Origin: Sorangium aterium | Lineage (GTDB): Bacteria > Myxococcota_A > Polyangia > Polyangiales > Polyangiaceae | DNA: 64,000 nucleotides | Reading direction: 5' to 3' | Assembly (NCBI RefSeq): GCF_028368935.1 | Contig: NZ_JAQNDK010000007.1 | Coordinates: 248,001-312,000, forward strand | Part shown: piece by piece, positions 17,983 to 27,292 of the stretch | How positions within the stretch are numbered: the first letter of the stretch is position 1 | Layout of the letters: each line of letters begins with the position of its first letter | Program-made: the position numbers and the translations under genes | Notes under the pieces: generated by a model | Database searches by the model: none | What the model saw: the letters and a program-made list of their open reading frames with translations, nothing else | What the model was told of the DNA's origin: nothing

Positions 17983-18292
17983 GTGAGCAGCGCTCCCGGT
18001 CAACGACCGAAGAAAATTGTGTTGTTGGCAGAGGGGACGGGGGCTCGGCGCAGCGCCGCACCACCCGCTCGGGCTCTGCGAGGAAGTGAAGGGAACGGTA
18101 CGTGGCGCTCGCATCGACGTCGTTCAAATTCCCGGCGAACGTTTTCAGGATCCCGACGCGCGGGACCCGATCGGCCCAGCGCCAGCGCCAGCACCAGCGT
18201 GCAGCGGTGCGTGTGCGTTCACACGCCCAGCGCACGAGGGGCTTGACCCCCGTCTTCCTCGACGCCGACGATGCTCCTGGGCGACCCCACGC
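17983..18292. other. Divergent intergenic region, esterase and AraC regulator
   Basis: No gene seen. It holds a perfect 7-bp inverted repeat, GCGTGTG-CGTT-CACACGC, at 18209-18226, about 65 nt before the AraC-family start; it could be an operator or a hairpin. The AT-richer patch near 18010-18025 is a candidate promoter for the esterase gene, with no clear consensus. Confidence 0.4.
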
Positions 18293-19168
18293 ATGACCGC
18301 GGAGTTTTCAACGAAGTACGGGGCGGCTCTCACCGGATCGGACTGGGTGGGGCTGCCCCTCCGGATCGGGCACGTGCCCGAGAGCGGCCGGCTCGAGGGA
18401 CTCTCGGCGGAGAGCGATGCGGTCCTGGTCTGGACGGGAGGCCCCTCGCAGGTCGACATCCGCTTCGCGGAGCCGAGCTCGGGCGAGGTCCGGGAGCATT
18501 CCTTCGAGCGGCTCTCGGGAATGATGGATCTCTTGCCGCGGAGGACCAGGCTGTACAGCGTCGCGTGGCGGGGGCGGCCCTCCGTGTGCACGTCGGTGAA
18601 CTTCCCCGAAGCATCCATGTTGGCGCTCTGCGCGTCTCCGTCCGGCGTGCTGGTCCCGGAGCGGGAGCCGCGGTTCGGTCTGGTGGACGCCCATGTCGTC
18701 GACCTGGTCCATCGCCTGCAGGCGCAGGCCGCGGGCCAGGAGTACTTCGGGGCCGTCTACGTGCAGTCGCTCTGCCTGGCGCTGGCTTCCTACCTATCCG
18801 CGCGGTACGGAGCGGGATCAGGGGCGGAGATCTCGCTGCGCAACGCGAGCCTCTCGAGGAGCCAGCGCACCCAGATCGAAAAATTCGTGGACAGCGAGCT
18901 CTCCTCGAACTTCGGGCTGGTCGACCTGGCGGGGCTGGTGGGCTACTCGCCGGACCATTTCTCGCGCTTGTTCAAGAACGCCTTTCACCAGACTCCGCAC
19001 CAGTACGTCATTTCACGCCGCATCGAGAGGGCGATGACCATGCTCCAGGACGAGCGGCTGTCCATCGCGGAGATCGCCCTGGAGTGCGGCTTCTCCAATC
19101 AGGGGCACCTCACGACGGCGTTCAAGCGCCGCACGGGAACGACGCCCGGCGCGTATCGTAAGAAGTGA
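18293..19168 (+). CDS. AraC-family transcriptional regulator
   Basis: The open frame begins at 18017, but the ATG at 18293 gives a natural N-terminus and 291 residues. The C-terminal 100 residues carry two helix-turn-helices: SNFGLVDLAGLVGYSPDHFS and LSIAEIALECGFSNQGHLTT, ending in the FKRRTGTTPGAYR signature. The N-terminal 180 residues are a cupin-like sensory domain without recognised ligand residues. It is divergent from the CE3-like esterase, so it may control that gene. Confidence 0.9.
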   Translation: MTAEFSTKYGAALTGSDWVGLPLRIGHVPESGRLEGLSAESDAVLVWTGGPSQVDIRFAEPSSGEVREHSFERLSGMMDLLPRRTRLYSVAWRGRPSVCTSVNFPEASMLALCASPSGVLVPEREPRFGLVDAHVVDLVHRLQAQAAGQEYFGAVYVQSLCLALASYLSARYGAGSGAEISLRNASLSRSQRTQIEKFVDSELSSNFGLVDLAGLVGYSPDHFSRLFKNAFHQTPHQYVISRRIERAMTMLQDERLSIAEIALECGFSNQGHLTTAFKRRTGTTPGAYRKK

Positions 19169-19293
19169 GCGCCCGGCCGGGCTCCTCGGGCGCACGCGAT
19201 CCACTCGCGGTGAGCAGCGCGTGGCGCTCCGGCGCACGCCGGCGGGGCTGCGCCGTCCGCGACCGCATGAGCGGCCGCGCGCGAGCTCCACGA

Positions 19294-20424
19294 TCACTCG
19301 ACCGGCGAGGCCGACGGGCGCTGGGCTTCGTCCTGAGATCCATCGAGCGTCGGGCCCGGATCGACCGGCGCCGCCGCGCCTCGCAGGGCGAGCTGCCGCT
19401 GCAGCACGTGCTTGGTCCGCAGGACGCCCGACACCGAGCGGATGAAGCTCCGGTGATCCGCGCCGAAGTCGATCCGGGGTACCGAGAACGGCGCGTCCGC
19501 AGAGCTACGGAATCCGTCGACGGTCGCATAGTCGCCAGGCCAGTTGGTCACGGCTCCCAGGAAGCCGAGCCGGCGAAGCGTCGCGCACTCGCGAGGACCG
19601 AAGTCCGTCCCCACATGCCCGTTCGGATAACAGAAGACGGGGACCGGGCGCCTGGCCTCGGCGCGCAGGCGCGCCCAGGACACGTGGATCTCGTGCTTCG
19701 ATTGCGCGTCGCTCGTCCTGGAGAGCACCGGATGGGTGACGGTGTGCGGACCGAACGTGATGCCGCGCGCCTCGCACGCGCGGACGTCATCCCACGACAT
19801 GGGCGCGTAACGCGCGGGAGGGCGCGCCGGGAGATCGACCTCGGCCGCGGCGGCGAGCCGCTCGATGGCGCGGAGCTTCTCGGTCTCGGGTACGCGCTTG
19901 CACCGCTCCATGAAGCGCCGCGCGAGCAGCGCCCGCGGGACGCCGTCGTCCAGGCGGATGACGTGGCGGAGGCCGTCCATCGTCACGCTGAGCTCGCGGC
20001 GCCGCGTCGTCTCGAACACGTGCTCCACGCGGTGCCACCAGCACCACAGATCGCCGTCCAGATAGCCGCTCACCACGAAGATGGTGGCCGGGCAATCGAA
20101 CTCCGCGAAGATCGGCGCGGCGACCGTCGCCTGGTCGATCGTGCCGTCATCCATCGTGAAGGCGACGCCCCGGTCGATGGGCGGCTCCTCGCCCGCGAGG
20201 CTCCGGAACACCCGCTCGAGCGGCACGATCGGATACCGCTCGCGCCTCAGGAACTGCAGCGCGCGCCGGAGGGCCCGTGGATCGAGGCCCTCGATCCCGC
20301 GATCCGGGTCCGCGAGCCGATGCATCACGATGATGGTCGAATGTCCGTGCATCATCGGCGTGAATGGTCTCGTCGCCCACGGCGCGGCGAGGAGATCGGA
20401 GAGCCATCGCATTGCGTTCGACAT
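19294..20424 (-). CDS. Polysaccharide deacetylase (NodB-like)
   Basis: A 376-residue protein with the NodB domain metal aspartates in VAFTMDDGTID (about 88-98) and the His-x3-His ligands in GPHTVTHPVLS (about 230). The enzyme family removes N-acetyl or O-acetyl groups from polysaccharides using a divalent metal. No clear signal peptide. It follows a GT4 glycosyltransferase gene with a 67-nt gap, so the pair probably builds and modifies an exopolysaccharide or cell-surface glycan. Confidence 0.85.
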   Translation of the reverse strand: MSNAMRWLSDLLAAPWATRPFTPMMHGHSTIIVMHRLADPDRGIEGLDPRALRRALQFLRRERYPIVPLERVFRSLAGEEPPIDRGVAFTMDDGTIDQATVAAPIFAEFDCPATIFVVSGYLDGDLWCWWHRVEHVFETTRRRELSVTMDGLRHVIRLDDGVPRALLARRFMERCKRVPETEKLRAIERLAAAAEVDLPARPPARYAPMSWDDVRACEARGITFGPHTVTHPVLSRTSDAQSKHEIHVSWARLRAEARRPVPVFCYPNGHVGTDFGPRECATLRRLGFLGAVTNWPGDYATVDGFRSSADAPFSVPRIDFGADHRSFIRSVSGVLRTKHVLQRQLALRGAAAPVDPGPTLDGSQDEAQRPSASPVE

Positions 20425-20491
20425 GAGTCATCCCCCCTCGAGAGCGTTTGAAAGCAGCAGCGTCCGGTGACGGCGGCGCTCCGCCGCCTGA

Positions 20492-21817
20492 TCAGCTCGC
20501 GGGCGGCGCCGGCGAGCGCGACGTCGGGTGCTCGTCGAGAGCTCGCCTGTCGTCGCGGCGCGGGGCGGCGGTGGTCGCGCGCGGCGCCTGGTTCGCGCCC
20601 CAGATCCGGGCGAGCACGGCGCTCGGGCGGACAGCGGCGACACGCTGCGAGCGCCGCAGGAGAAGCAGCGCGTACAGATCCATGTAGCGCTCGGCCATCC
20701 GGATGGCGGAGTGGCGCCGGAGCGCGAGCCTCCGGCCGCACCGGCCCATCTGCGCGGCGCGGGCCGGATTGGCGTGGAGCTCCGAGAGCCTTGCAGCGAG
20801 CGGCGCTACCTCGTCGGACGGCACGAGGTAGCCCGTCTCCCCGTGGACGAGCACGGTCGATACGCCGCCCACGTCGGTCGCAACGGCCGGAAGCCCAGCG
20901 GCCATCGCCTCGAGGAGCGCGAGCGGCAGGCCCTCCGACAGGGACGGCAGCGCGAACACGTCGAGCGCGGCGAGGAGCGCCGGCACGTCGTGGCGCTCCC
21001 CTGCGAACAGCACGCGCTCGGACACCCCGAGCTCGCGCGCGAGGGCGTCGAGCCGCCCGCGCTCGGCGCCCTCGCCGACGAGGAGCACCCGTCCGTTCCG
21101 GGGCAGCGACGTCGCGGCGGCGCGCACGAGCAAAGCGTGGTTCTTCACGGGAGAGAGGCGCCCCACGCTCCCGACGACCCAGGCGTCTCGCGGAATCGCG
21201 AGCTCGGCCCGCACCCGCGCCCTGGCCGCAGGATCCGGCGCGAACCGCGATAGATCGACGCCGTTCACCACGACATGCAGCTTCGGCGGGTCGACCTCGC
21301 GCCGGCCGAGGACGACCGCGGCGGTCGGCTGCGACACCGCGACATGGGCATCGACGAACGCAGACGCGGCGCGGCGCAGCCAGCGCCGTCCATGCATGTC
21401 CTGGGACACGCCGTGCTTCGTGTGGATGACCGGGACCCGGTGCAGCCATCCGGCGGGCGCCGCGTAGATGAGCGAAAGGTGGTTGTGCGCGTGGACGAGC
21501 ATGACGCCCTTCGTCGCGAACAGCGCGGCGAGGCGGGCGGTGAGCGTCGCGTCGAACCCCGGGCATTTCGGCACGAGGCGCACCTCGACCCCGCGCCGCC
21601 GGAGCTGCTCCGCGCGCGGGCCGTCTGGATCCTCCGCGATCGCGACCGCCAGCACGTCATGGCCCGCGGCGCGCTGGGACGCGGCGAGATCGACGACCAC
21701 CTGCTCGGCGCCGCCGGTCTGGAAGCTGCTCACCACGTGCGCGATGGCGAGCCGCCGCGAGGTCCGTGGATCCTTGAGAACACGAGCCTCGATACCGCGA
21801 TAGGTCCGTACCTCCAT
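20492..21817 (-). CDS. GT4-family glycosyltransferase
   Basis: A 441-residue product from the ATG at 21817 (GGGGGGAG just upstream; the frame is open further but atypical). GT-B fold: an N-terminal acceptor domain with SSFQTGGAEQVVVDLA and a C-terminal donor domain with VGSVGRLSPVKNH and the EX7E-like motif SLSEGLPLALLEAMAAGLP. It transfers a sugar from a nucleotide donor, probably in exopolysaccharide assembly with the deacetylase downstream. The C-terminal 40 residues are low-complexity. Confidence 0.9.
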   Translation of the reverse strand: MEVRTYRGIEARVLKDPRTSRRLAIAHVVSSFQTGGAEQVVVDLAASQRAAGHDVLAVAIAEDPDGPRAEQLRRRGVEVRLVPKCPGFDATLTARLAALFATKGVMLVHAHNHLSLIYAAPAGWLHRVPVIHTKHGVSQDMHGRRWLRRAASAFVDAHVAVSQPTAAVVLGRREVDPPKLHVVVNGVDLSRFAPDPAARARVRAELAIPRDAWVVGSVGRLSPVKNHALLVRAAATSLPRNGRVLLVGEGAERGRLDALARELGVSERVLFAGERHDVPALLAALDVFALPSLSEGLPLALLEAMAAGLPAVATDVGGVSTVLVHGETGYLVPSDEVAPLAARLSELHANPARAAQMGRCGRRLALRRHSAIRMAERYMDLYALLLLRRSQRVAAVRPSAVLARIWGANQAPRATTAAPRRDDRRALDEHPTSRSPAPPAS

Positions 21818-22568
21818 ACCCCGCTCCCCCCATCGAGTAGACTGCCAATCTTCAACTCGGCCGCTCATCGAGCGCCAGGCATGCCCCGCTGTCCTCCCGT
21901 CGCGCCGTGTTTCTCCGGTACGGAACACACCGTCCAAAACATCGCCGGAGCGAACCTGGGACGGATGGAGCCTCGACCTGGCGGAGCGACACGAGCGCTG
22001 CAACACGCCGCATGACTGCATTGCGGACGGCAGGGGCGCGACTCGAATCTACTATACGGCCAATTCGCGAACTGACAAGCACATCCCACAGCAAACGAGA
22101 AAACCGAAGTACAGGGGCTGTACAACCTCGAGAAGGACATGGCTCGCGGCGTCCAGGAGAGGTGATCCGTCCCTGTCTTCGACTGGCCACGTCCCTCGAG
22201 TGCGATACCTCACCGGCCCAGGAGGTCGCCGGGAGCCCGCGTGGGGGGCGCGGTCGCTGGCCCACAAAGTCGTTCGTTTTCGATGAGTTACAAAAATCGT
22301 CGCCGGCTGGTCACGAAAGGTGAGCCGCGTCTGGCTCGCCTGAGCACTGTAGAGGGCGTGCCGTGGCCCGCGCCGGGGGGCGACCTGGGATGGAGCATGG
22401 TTGGCAGCGGTGCGCCCTGCGGCGGCGCCGCGGGTGACTTCGGATCATCGTCTCCTCACGGATCATGCGACACCGCGATGGATATTGCCGGACGGAGGAC
22501 ACTTCGATGCAGATCGCAGACGGCGCAGCTGCGCGCCTCCTGGGGGGCTGCGCCGATCGCGACCCGCA
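21818..22568. other. Long intergenic region, relatively AT-rich
   Basis: No gene could be supported. Parts (about 22030-22130 and 22265-22310) are visibly AT-richer than the surroundings. One short palindrome, GTACAG-GGG-CTGTAC (22109-22123), is a possible regulator site. It holds the upstream region of the glycosyltransferase gene and the 3' flank of the STAS-like gene. Confidence 0.4.
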
Positions 22569-22976
22569 TCAACGGACGCGCGCCGGTGCTTCGCGGAGAT
22601 AGTCGAGCAGCCGGGCTTCGTCGCTGCCGATCATCCGCTCGATGCCGTCCTCGCGGACATGGCGCTGGATCTGCAGCGCCCCCGCGGTCGTGCGCACGAG
22701 GATGGCGATGCGCCGGAAGCCGCCCATCACGACCGGCCGAATCCGCTGCATCGCCGCCTCGAACTGGGGATCATTCCGCCCCGCCGCCGCGCGCAGATCG
22801 ATGAGCAGACACAGCCGATGGCGGTCGACCCGGTCGAGCGCGCGCCCCACCTCCATCCACAGCGCCTCGAACTGCGCGGCAGACTCGGTCGGCAGCGGGC
22901 TCCGCGTGACCCGCGCGATCTGCAAGACCGGGTCGATCGTCACCGTGTGGTGCGCGTTGCGGAGGAGCTCGAGCAT
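22569..22976 (-). CDS. Small STAS-like (SpoIIAA-like) protein
   Basis: A 135-residue product from the ATG at 22976; upstream codons in this frame are low-complexity. The pattern, an N-terminal strand pair, then LCLLIDLRAAAGRNDPQFEA, an alternating helix/strand segment FRRIAILVRT and a C-terminal helix, resembles the STAS/SpoIIAA-like fold of short single-domain proteins seen in myxobacteria. No partner gene adjoins it. The family call is tentative. Confidence 0.55.
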   Translation of the reverse strand: MLELLRNAHHTVTIDPVLQIARVTRSPLPTESAAQFEALWMEVGRALDRVDRHRLCLLIDLRAAAGRNDPQFEAAMQRIRPVVMGGFRRIAILVRTTAGALQIQRHVREDGIERMIGSDEARLLDYLREAPARVR

Positions 22977-23679
22977 GGCCAACGACCATTCTATCAGACC
23001 GGGAGCAGCGGAGCGAGCGAGCGGGCCGAGCACCCCGGGTGGAGCTGTCGAGTTCGCCGGCGTGGCCTGGTTGTTCCCTCGACGCCGCCGGAAGAGACGC
23101 CTTGGACACGTCCTGGAAACCTGCGGGGCGAGCCCAATCGCGTGAATCGCTCTGACGCGCAGTGGCAAATCCCGGACAGGAGCGGCAAGGGATGCGCTCG
23201 GCCGGCGCAGTCAGCTGTACGACGCTCGCTCGTGCCGTCCCTGCCGACGGATTGAACCGGGACCTGGGTCCACCTCGGCGTGGAACGCGACCCACAATGT
23301 GCGACGTGAGACCAGGGCGCGACGCGCTGCCAGGCGGACGAGGCGAAGGCCCTCTCCAGCCGCTCAGCGTCTGTTCCATGCGCTCTGACGCCGCATTGAA
23401 CGCGATGCCACATGGGGCCATGGCGTGATGAATGCGGGTGAGCCTTGGCTTTGCGTGGAATGGTTCGGATCGAGGGGCTCGATGAGCTGTTTGCTTCTCC
23501 GCAGCGCCGGAGGCGCGAGGCGGTGGGGGAGCGCTTGAACGGATCTATCTCTCTCTCCCCTTCTCGCGTCGATGGACGGCCGCTGACTGCCTCGTCCATG
23601 CTTGCCACCCGCAACGGACCGCGCGGGAGGGCGCTCATGTACGTGAAAACCCAGCGATCTGCCTCCTGCTGCTCGCCTC
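22977..23679. other. Intergenic stretch without supported genes
   Basis: Several overlapping open frames exist on both strands, but none shows a recognisable domain, a good ribosome site or a consistent composition. It may be decayed sequence, as it abuts the TPR relic at 23680. Confidence 0.4.
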
Positions 23680-23980
23680 GTGGCTGCTGTGGGTCACGGG
23701 TTGTGCTGTGTCGCGTGGGCGCTCGTCACCACGGAGCACCCGCAGGAGGCGCTTCCGCTGGCCACGAAGGCCGCGATGCTCGCCCCCTGGGACGCCTCGA
23801 CCCTCGACACGTACGCCGCGAGCCTGTTCGCGCTCGGGCGCTGCCCCGACGCGCTCCGGGTACAGGCGCGCCGTCGACCTCATTCCCCGTCACGCGCATG
23901 GCTCCGGGCGCGCGCGCTGGCTCACCGACAAGCTGGGCGAATACCGAAGCTCCTGCGGGCAGGTCGCGAAGTCACCATGA
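23680..23980 (+). pseudogene. Frameshifted TPR-protein C-terminal fragment
   Basis: One frame reads HPQEALPLATKAAMLAPWDA and continues through TYAASLFALGRCPDALRVQ. The TPR pattern then continues in another frame as RRAVDLIPRHA and TDKLGEYRSSCG, with the shift near 23860. Together they resemble the last TPR unit and terminal helix of a TPR-containing membrane protein, without the rest of the gene. There is no credible start or signal. This looks like a relic. Confidence 0.6.
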
Positions 23981-24030
23981 AAGGGAGCCAAATCTGGCGT
24001 GCGGCGAGCGCGCTGAAGCGTTGGAGCCGC

Positions 24031-26268
24031 TCAGGGACTCGCCCTCCCGATGCGCAACTCCATCAACGTCGTGTCGTTCCACCGCGCCATCACCGGTGTG
24101 CTGCCCTCAACCCATGTTGAGACCGAGTGCGTCTTCGAGGAGGCCGCACGGGCGCGCAACGTCGCCTCGGGGCGACCCGTGGCCTGCGCGAGCAGCCGGC
24201 GGAGCCCCTCTTCGTTGCCGTAGAGGGACCGCACCCCCGGCGTTGCCCCGACCACGAAAAGGCCGGAGCAGACGCTTCCGACCTTCGCCGCGTACACCGA
24301 CACGCCCTTCAGCTCGGGCCACCCGGAGCTTGCGGAGCCCGCATCCCGCTCGAGGAGCTCGTCCACCACGGGCACCGGTGCACCGATCAGGACCACCTTG
24401 CCGAGCTCGGCGCGCGCCCAGGCCGACGCTGCGTTTGCCTTTTCCTGAACCTCACTGTCGCCTCGAGCGGCCTTTTGCGCCGTCACAGCGAGCTTCGACA
24501 ACGATCGAAGCCAGCGTACTCGGGCGAGGAGATCGCTCGCGGGGACCGTTCGGGTGTCGAGCTCTTCCGTCACCTTCCGCCGCGCGCTGTCGAGCATGGC
24601 CTCGCGCTCCGGAGAGCTGCGGGCCGCCTTGGCCCCCCTCGCTGCGGCGAACCGGCATATATCGTCGGAACAGGCGACTCCCTGCGCTTCGAACGCGCGC
24701 GCCTCGAGCTCGCCGCGCTCCGGGGCATCGGAGAGCTGCAACGACCAGCGTTTGAGCAGGTCGACGGCATCCGCAACGCGGTTCGCCGCGAGCGCTGCCT
24801 CGATTGCCTCGATGCGTGCATGCTGCGCGTTTGTCTTGGCCCGGCCTGCATGGCTGCCGTCCCGCGACGCGACCGCGTCCAGTTGGTCGAGACGCGCATC
24901 TCCAGAGAGCCGCTCCGCCTCTGCGAGACGGAGCTCGTCGATGGCGTCCGCTAACTTCTCGGAAGGCGCCGTAGCTTCGAGAGCCTCCGCGACGACCCGC
25001 GCACGGTCGAGATCTCCCGCGGTGACTGCATGCTGAAGCTCCTCCGTGCTTGGCCTACCAAAATAAGCGACCACGGGACAGAGCAGAAACGCCGCAGCGC
25101 TGATCACCGTCGTGACCTGCGCGATGATGCCAAGCGGCCAGAAGCGGACGCCGGGGCGAAGCGCGCGAAGCAGCCCTCCGACTCCTACGATCGCCGTGGC
25201 CATGCCGGTCAACGAGGAAAACGCGATGGCTCGGTTGACCGAGCGAAAATAACTGGTCGGGCCGAGAAGGGCCGACATGTAGCAGGCACCGCCGATGAGC
25301 AGCACCAACGAGGCGAGCCCCCAAAGCACCAGACGGCGACGGATAGGGCCCACGGCTGCTGGCGTCGAGGCCCCGGCGAGGCTCGCGCCGGACAGCACGA
25401 CGGTCCCCTCGGCACCACACATCTCGTAGTGCACGTCGCGCCGGAGGACGCCAAGGCGGAGAAGTTGCTGCGCCCGGATCCGCTCGATCCGACGATCGAG
25501 CGCGGGCGTCTGTCTTCGCGCCGCAATGTCGTCCTCCGGCGAGAGTGTTCCTCGGGCGATGCTCCCCTCGGCCTCCACCGAGGCGAGCCGCACGAACGCC
25601 TCCAGGTCGGATGGCCCGAGGAACCGGTCCTCCAGCAGCTGAGGGTGTGCGTGCACGATGGGGCTGTCGGTGGAGAGCTGTACGACAACCCGCGCACTTT
25701 CTCGGTATGTCCACCAGACGAGCTGCCGGCCGCTCCCCGAGCAACCCACGCATGTGATCGTCCCCTTGGACAAGCATTCGCCGCACCCTACGGCGCCGCC
25801 GCCGCGACATACCGAGCAGTTGATGTACTTGCTTGACTTCTTGTAATGCTTCAGGACCTTCCCGCTGCCGGAGCAGTTCCCGCAGGGTTGCCTGCCGCTG
25901 CCCCTGCACGCTGGGCACGGGCCGATGCCGCTGCCGCTGCACGACGCGCAGCGATCGACATGTTCCGTACGCGTGCGCAGCTCCTCCATCGTGCCGCTGA
26001 AAGGATCGAGCGACGCAGGATCCTCAGGGCTCGCGCTGCGGCTCCTACGGTCGTGGGTGGGGATGCGCTGCGGGACGAGGTCGCGGCGGATCACCGTCGT
26101 CGCGACGCGCGTGATCACCTCGTCGCGCTCGCTCACGGAGGTGATCAATTCTTCGATCCGTCGGGGTGCACCAAACTCGGTGCGTGCCCATGCTCGCAGC
26201 GCAGCCGGCAGGTCGACGCTCGCGGTCGGGCTGCCGTTCTCCTCGTCTCGGTACGGCGTTGGAGCCAT
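24031..26268 (-). CDS. Membrane protein with six DnaJ-type CxxCxGxG zinc motifs
   Basis: A 745-residue protein. Residues 107-176 hold six CxxC pairs, mostly as CxxCxGxG (CASCSGSG, CPACRGSG, CGNCSGSG, CSVCRGGG, CGEC, CVGCSGSG), the zinc-binding cysteine-rich module of DnaJ, but there is no J domain. Two to three membrane spans follow (about 315-335, 350-370, 380-405), then a 340-residue helical region rich in Ala/Glu and a short C-terminal globular part. The function is unknown. It is divergent from hxsA with 152 bp between the starts, so co-regulation with the His-Xaa-Ser genes is possible. It is not a known core member of that system. Confidence 0.75.
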   Translation of the reverse strand: MAPTPYRDEENGSPTASVDLPAALRAWARTEFGAPRRIEELITSVSERDEVITRVATTVIRRDLVPQRIPTHDRRSRSASPEDPASLDPFSGTMEELRTRTEHVDRCASCSGSGIGPCPACRGSGRQPCGNCSGSGKVLKHYKKSSKYINCSVCRGGGAVGCGECLSKGTITCVGCSGSGRQLVWWTYRESARVVVQLSTDSPIVHAHPQLLEDRFLGPSDLEAFVRLASVEAEGSIARGTLSPEDDIAARRQTPALDRRIERIRAQQLLRLGVLRRDVHYEMCGAEGTVVLSGASLAGASTPAAVGPIRRRLVLWGLASLVLLIGGACYMSALLGPTSYFRSVNRAIAFSSLTGMATAIVGVGGLLRALRPGVRFWPLGIIAQVTTVISAAAFLLCPVVAYFGRPSTEELQHAVTAGDLDRARVVAEALEATAPSEKLADAIDELRLAEAERLSGDARLDQLDAVASRDGSHAGRAKTNAQHARIEAIEAALAANRVADAVDLLKRWSLQLSDAPERGELEARAFEAQGVACSDDICRFAAARGAKAARSSPEREAMLDSARRKVTEELDTRTVPASDLLARVRWLRSLSKLAVTAQKAARGDSEVQEKANAASAWARAELGKVVLIGAPVPVVDELLERDAGSASSGWPELKGVSVYAAKVGSVCSGLFVVGATPGVRSLYGNEEGLRRLLAQATGRPEATLRARAASSKTHSVSTWVEGSTPVMARWNDTTLMELRIGRASP

Positions 26269-26420
26269 CCCGTGGAAGCGTACCTTATATCCAGGCGATC
26301 CGTGTAGAGCCCACGAGCCCCCTTACGACTTGCCGCCGCACCGGCCTCATCGGAGCACGCTCGCGCCACCAGCTACGTGGCCGTCTTGACTCCGCGGCCT
26401 TACCCCGAGGATACTGCGGT

Positions 26421-26933
26421 GTGCCTCCGCGGTCCCCCCTCGTCGCCCTCGGAACGGCCGTCATGGCGATCATCCAGGGAGCGACATCGTCGAACACGCT
26501 CGTCCCGAGTGCGCTCGCGCAGGCGCCTCGAAGGCCCGACGACGACGGCGACGACGACCCGCTGCTGCTCACCGCGCCCGGCATCCAGCAGCCGATGTAC
26601 CTCGCCCATCGCTCCCATCGCTCCCATCAGTCGCATCGATCTCACAGCAGCCACTACTCCGGCGGTCACGGGTCGGGCTGGAGGGGGTCGTACGAGGAGC
26701 CTGCACCTGAGCCTCCGCCCCCACCGCCGAAGCCGGCCGTCGTGTCGCTCGTGGCCTATCCTGGTGGGAGGATCTTCGTGGATGGAAAGCTCGTGGGCAC
26801 GGACTCTACGGCGACGCTCGTCCTGGCGTCGGGCACACACGAGGTCCGCGTGGTGAACCAATTCGTTGGCGACACGAACACCCGCATTTTTCTGTCCGAG
26901 GGGCAGACAGGCATGATCGTGATCCAGTGGTAG
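26421..26933 (+). CDS. hxsA: His-Xaa-Ser repeat protein HxsA, predicted modified precursor
   Basis: A 170-residue product from the GTG at 26421 (GAGG about 10 nt upstream). An ATG at 26463 is the alternative but would shorten the signal peptide. The N-terminus is a hydrophobic signal ending at SALAQA. An Asp-rich stretch follows (38-47), then six tandem His-x-Ser triplets at 63-80 (HRS HRS HQS HRS HSS HYS), a Pro-rich hinge (94-103) and a C-terminal PEGA-like beta-domain (PGGRIFVDGKLVGTDST, 114-170). HxS tracts of this form define HxsA, the presumed substrate of the two radical SAM proteins encoded downstream. The chemistry is not established. Confidence 0.9.
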   Translation: MPPRSPLVALGTAVMAIIQGATSSNTLVPSALAQAPRRPDDDGDDDPLLLTAPGIQQPMYLAHRSHRSHQSHRSHSSHYSGGHGSGWRGSYEEPAPEPPPPPPKPAVVSLVAYPGGRIFVDGKLVGTDSTATLVLASGTHEVRVVNQFVGDTNTRIFLSEGQTGMIVIQW

Positions 26934-26937
26934 TCGC

Positions 26938-27288
26938 ATGAAGACCACGAGGGCCGATACAGGTGCGCCGTTCGCCTTCCGAGATGGACGTATCGCGTTC
27001 ACCGTCGATCTCCGTGCTTACCGCCTTGCGGCCGTGCAGAAAGCCGCCTACCGGATGGCCGCGAAGTGCACCGCCGTGATTGGCCAGATCGATGATCACT
27101 CGCTCGACGTTACGCTCGCCTTTCCGCCTGCGACCGGCGAGCAGGCAGCGCTCGAAGTAGCGAGGGTCTTCTTTCAGGAGCTGCTGGATCAAGAGCTTCG
27201 GGAGAAGGTCGGGGAAGAGACAGTATCGCTTCGGACGCTCATCCTCGCGCATGCCTTCTCTCGCGCGCGCATTCCTCCTCGAGGATGA
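26938..27288 (+). CDS. hxsD: His-Xaa-Ser system protein HxsD
   Basis: A 116-residue protein starting 4 nt after the hxsA stop. It carries the features of HxsD: a strand-rich N-terminal part, QKAAYRMAAKCTAVI in the middle, LLDQELRE at 82-89 (matching the family's LLNDYxLRE pattern) and the C-terminal helix TLILAHAFSRARI. HxsD occurs only with the hxs radical SAM genes. It may act as a precursor-binding or scaffold protein, which is inference. No catalytic motif is visible. Confidence 0.9.
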   Translation: MKTTRADTGAPFAFRDGRIAFTVDLRAYRLAAVQKAAYRMAAKCTAVIGQIDDHSLDVTLAFPPATGEQAALEVARVFFQELLDQELREKVGEETVSLRTLILAHAFSRARIPPRG

Positions 27289-27292
27289 CATC

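Noticed and set aside
22994-23638. 214-residue minus-strand open frame
   Set aside because: No ribosome site, no domain, and mixed composition; the region was annotated as intergenic.
26630-26665. Short tandem DNA repeat in hxsA resembling a microsatellite or CRISPR unit
   Set aside because: The repeats simply encode the His-x-Ser triplets; no spacers of CRISPR length.
27251-27288. HxsB start overlapping hxsD by 38 nt
   Set aside because: Possible, but the downstream GTG with a better ribosome site and uniform 4-nt spacing is preferred.
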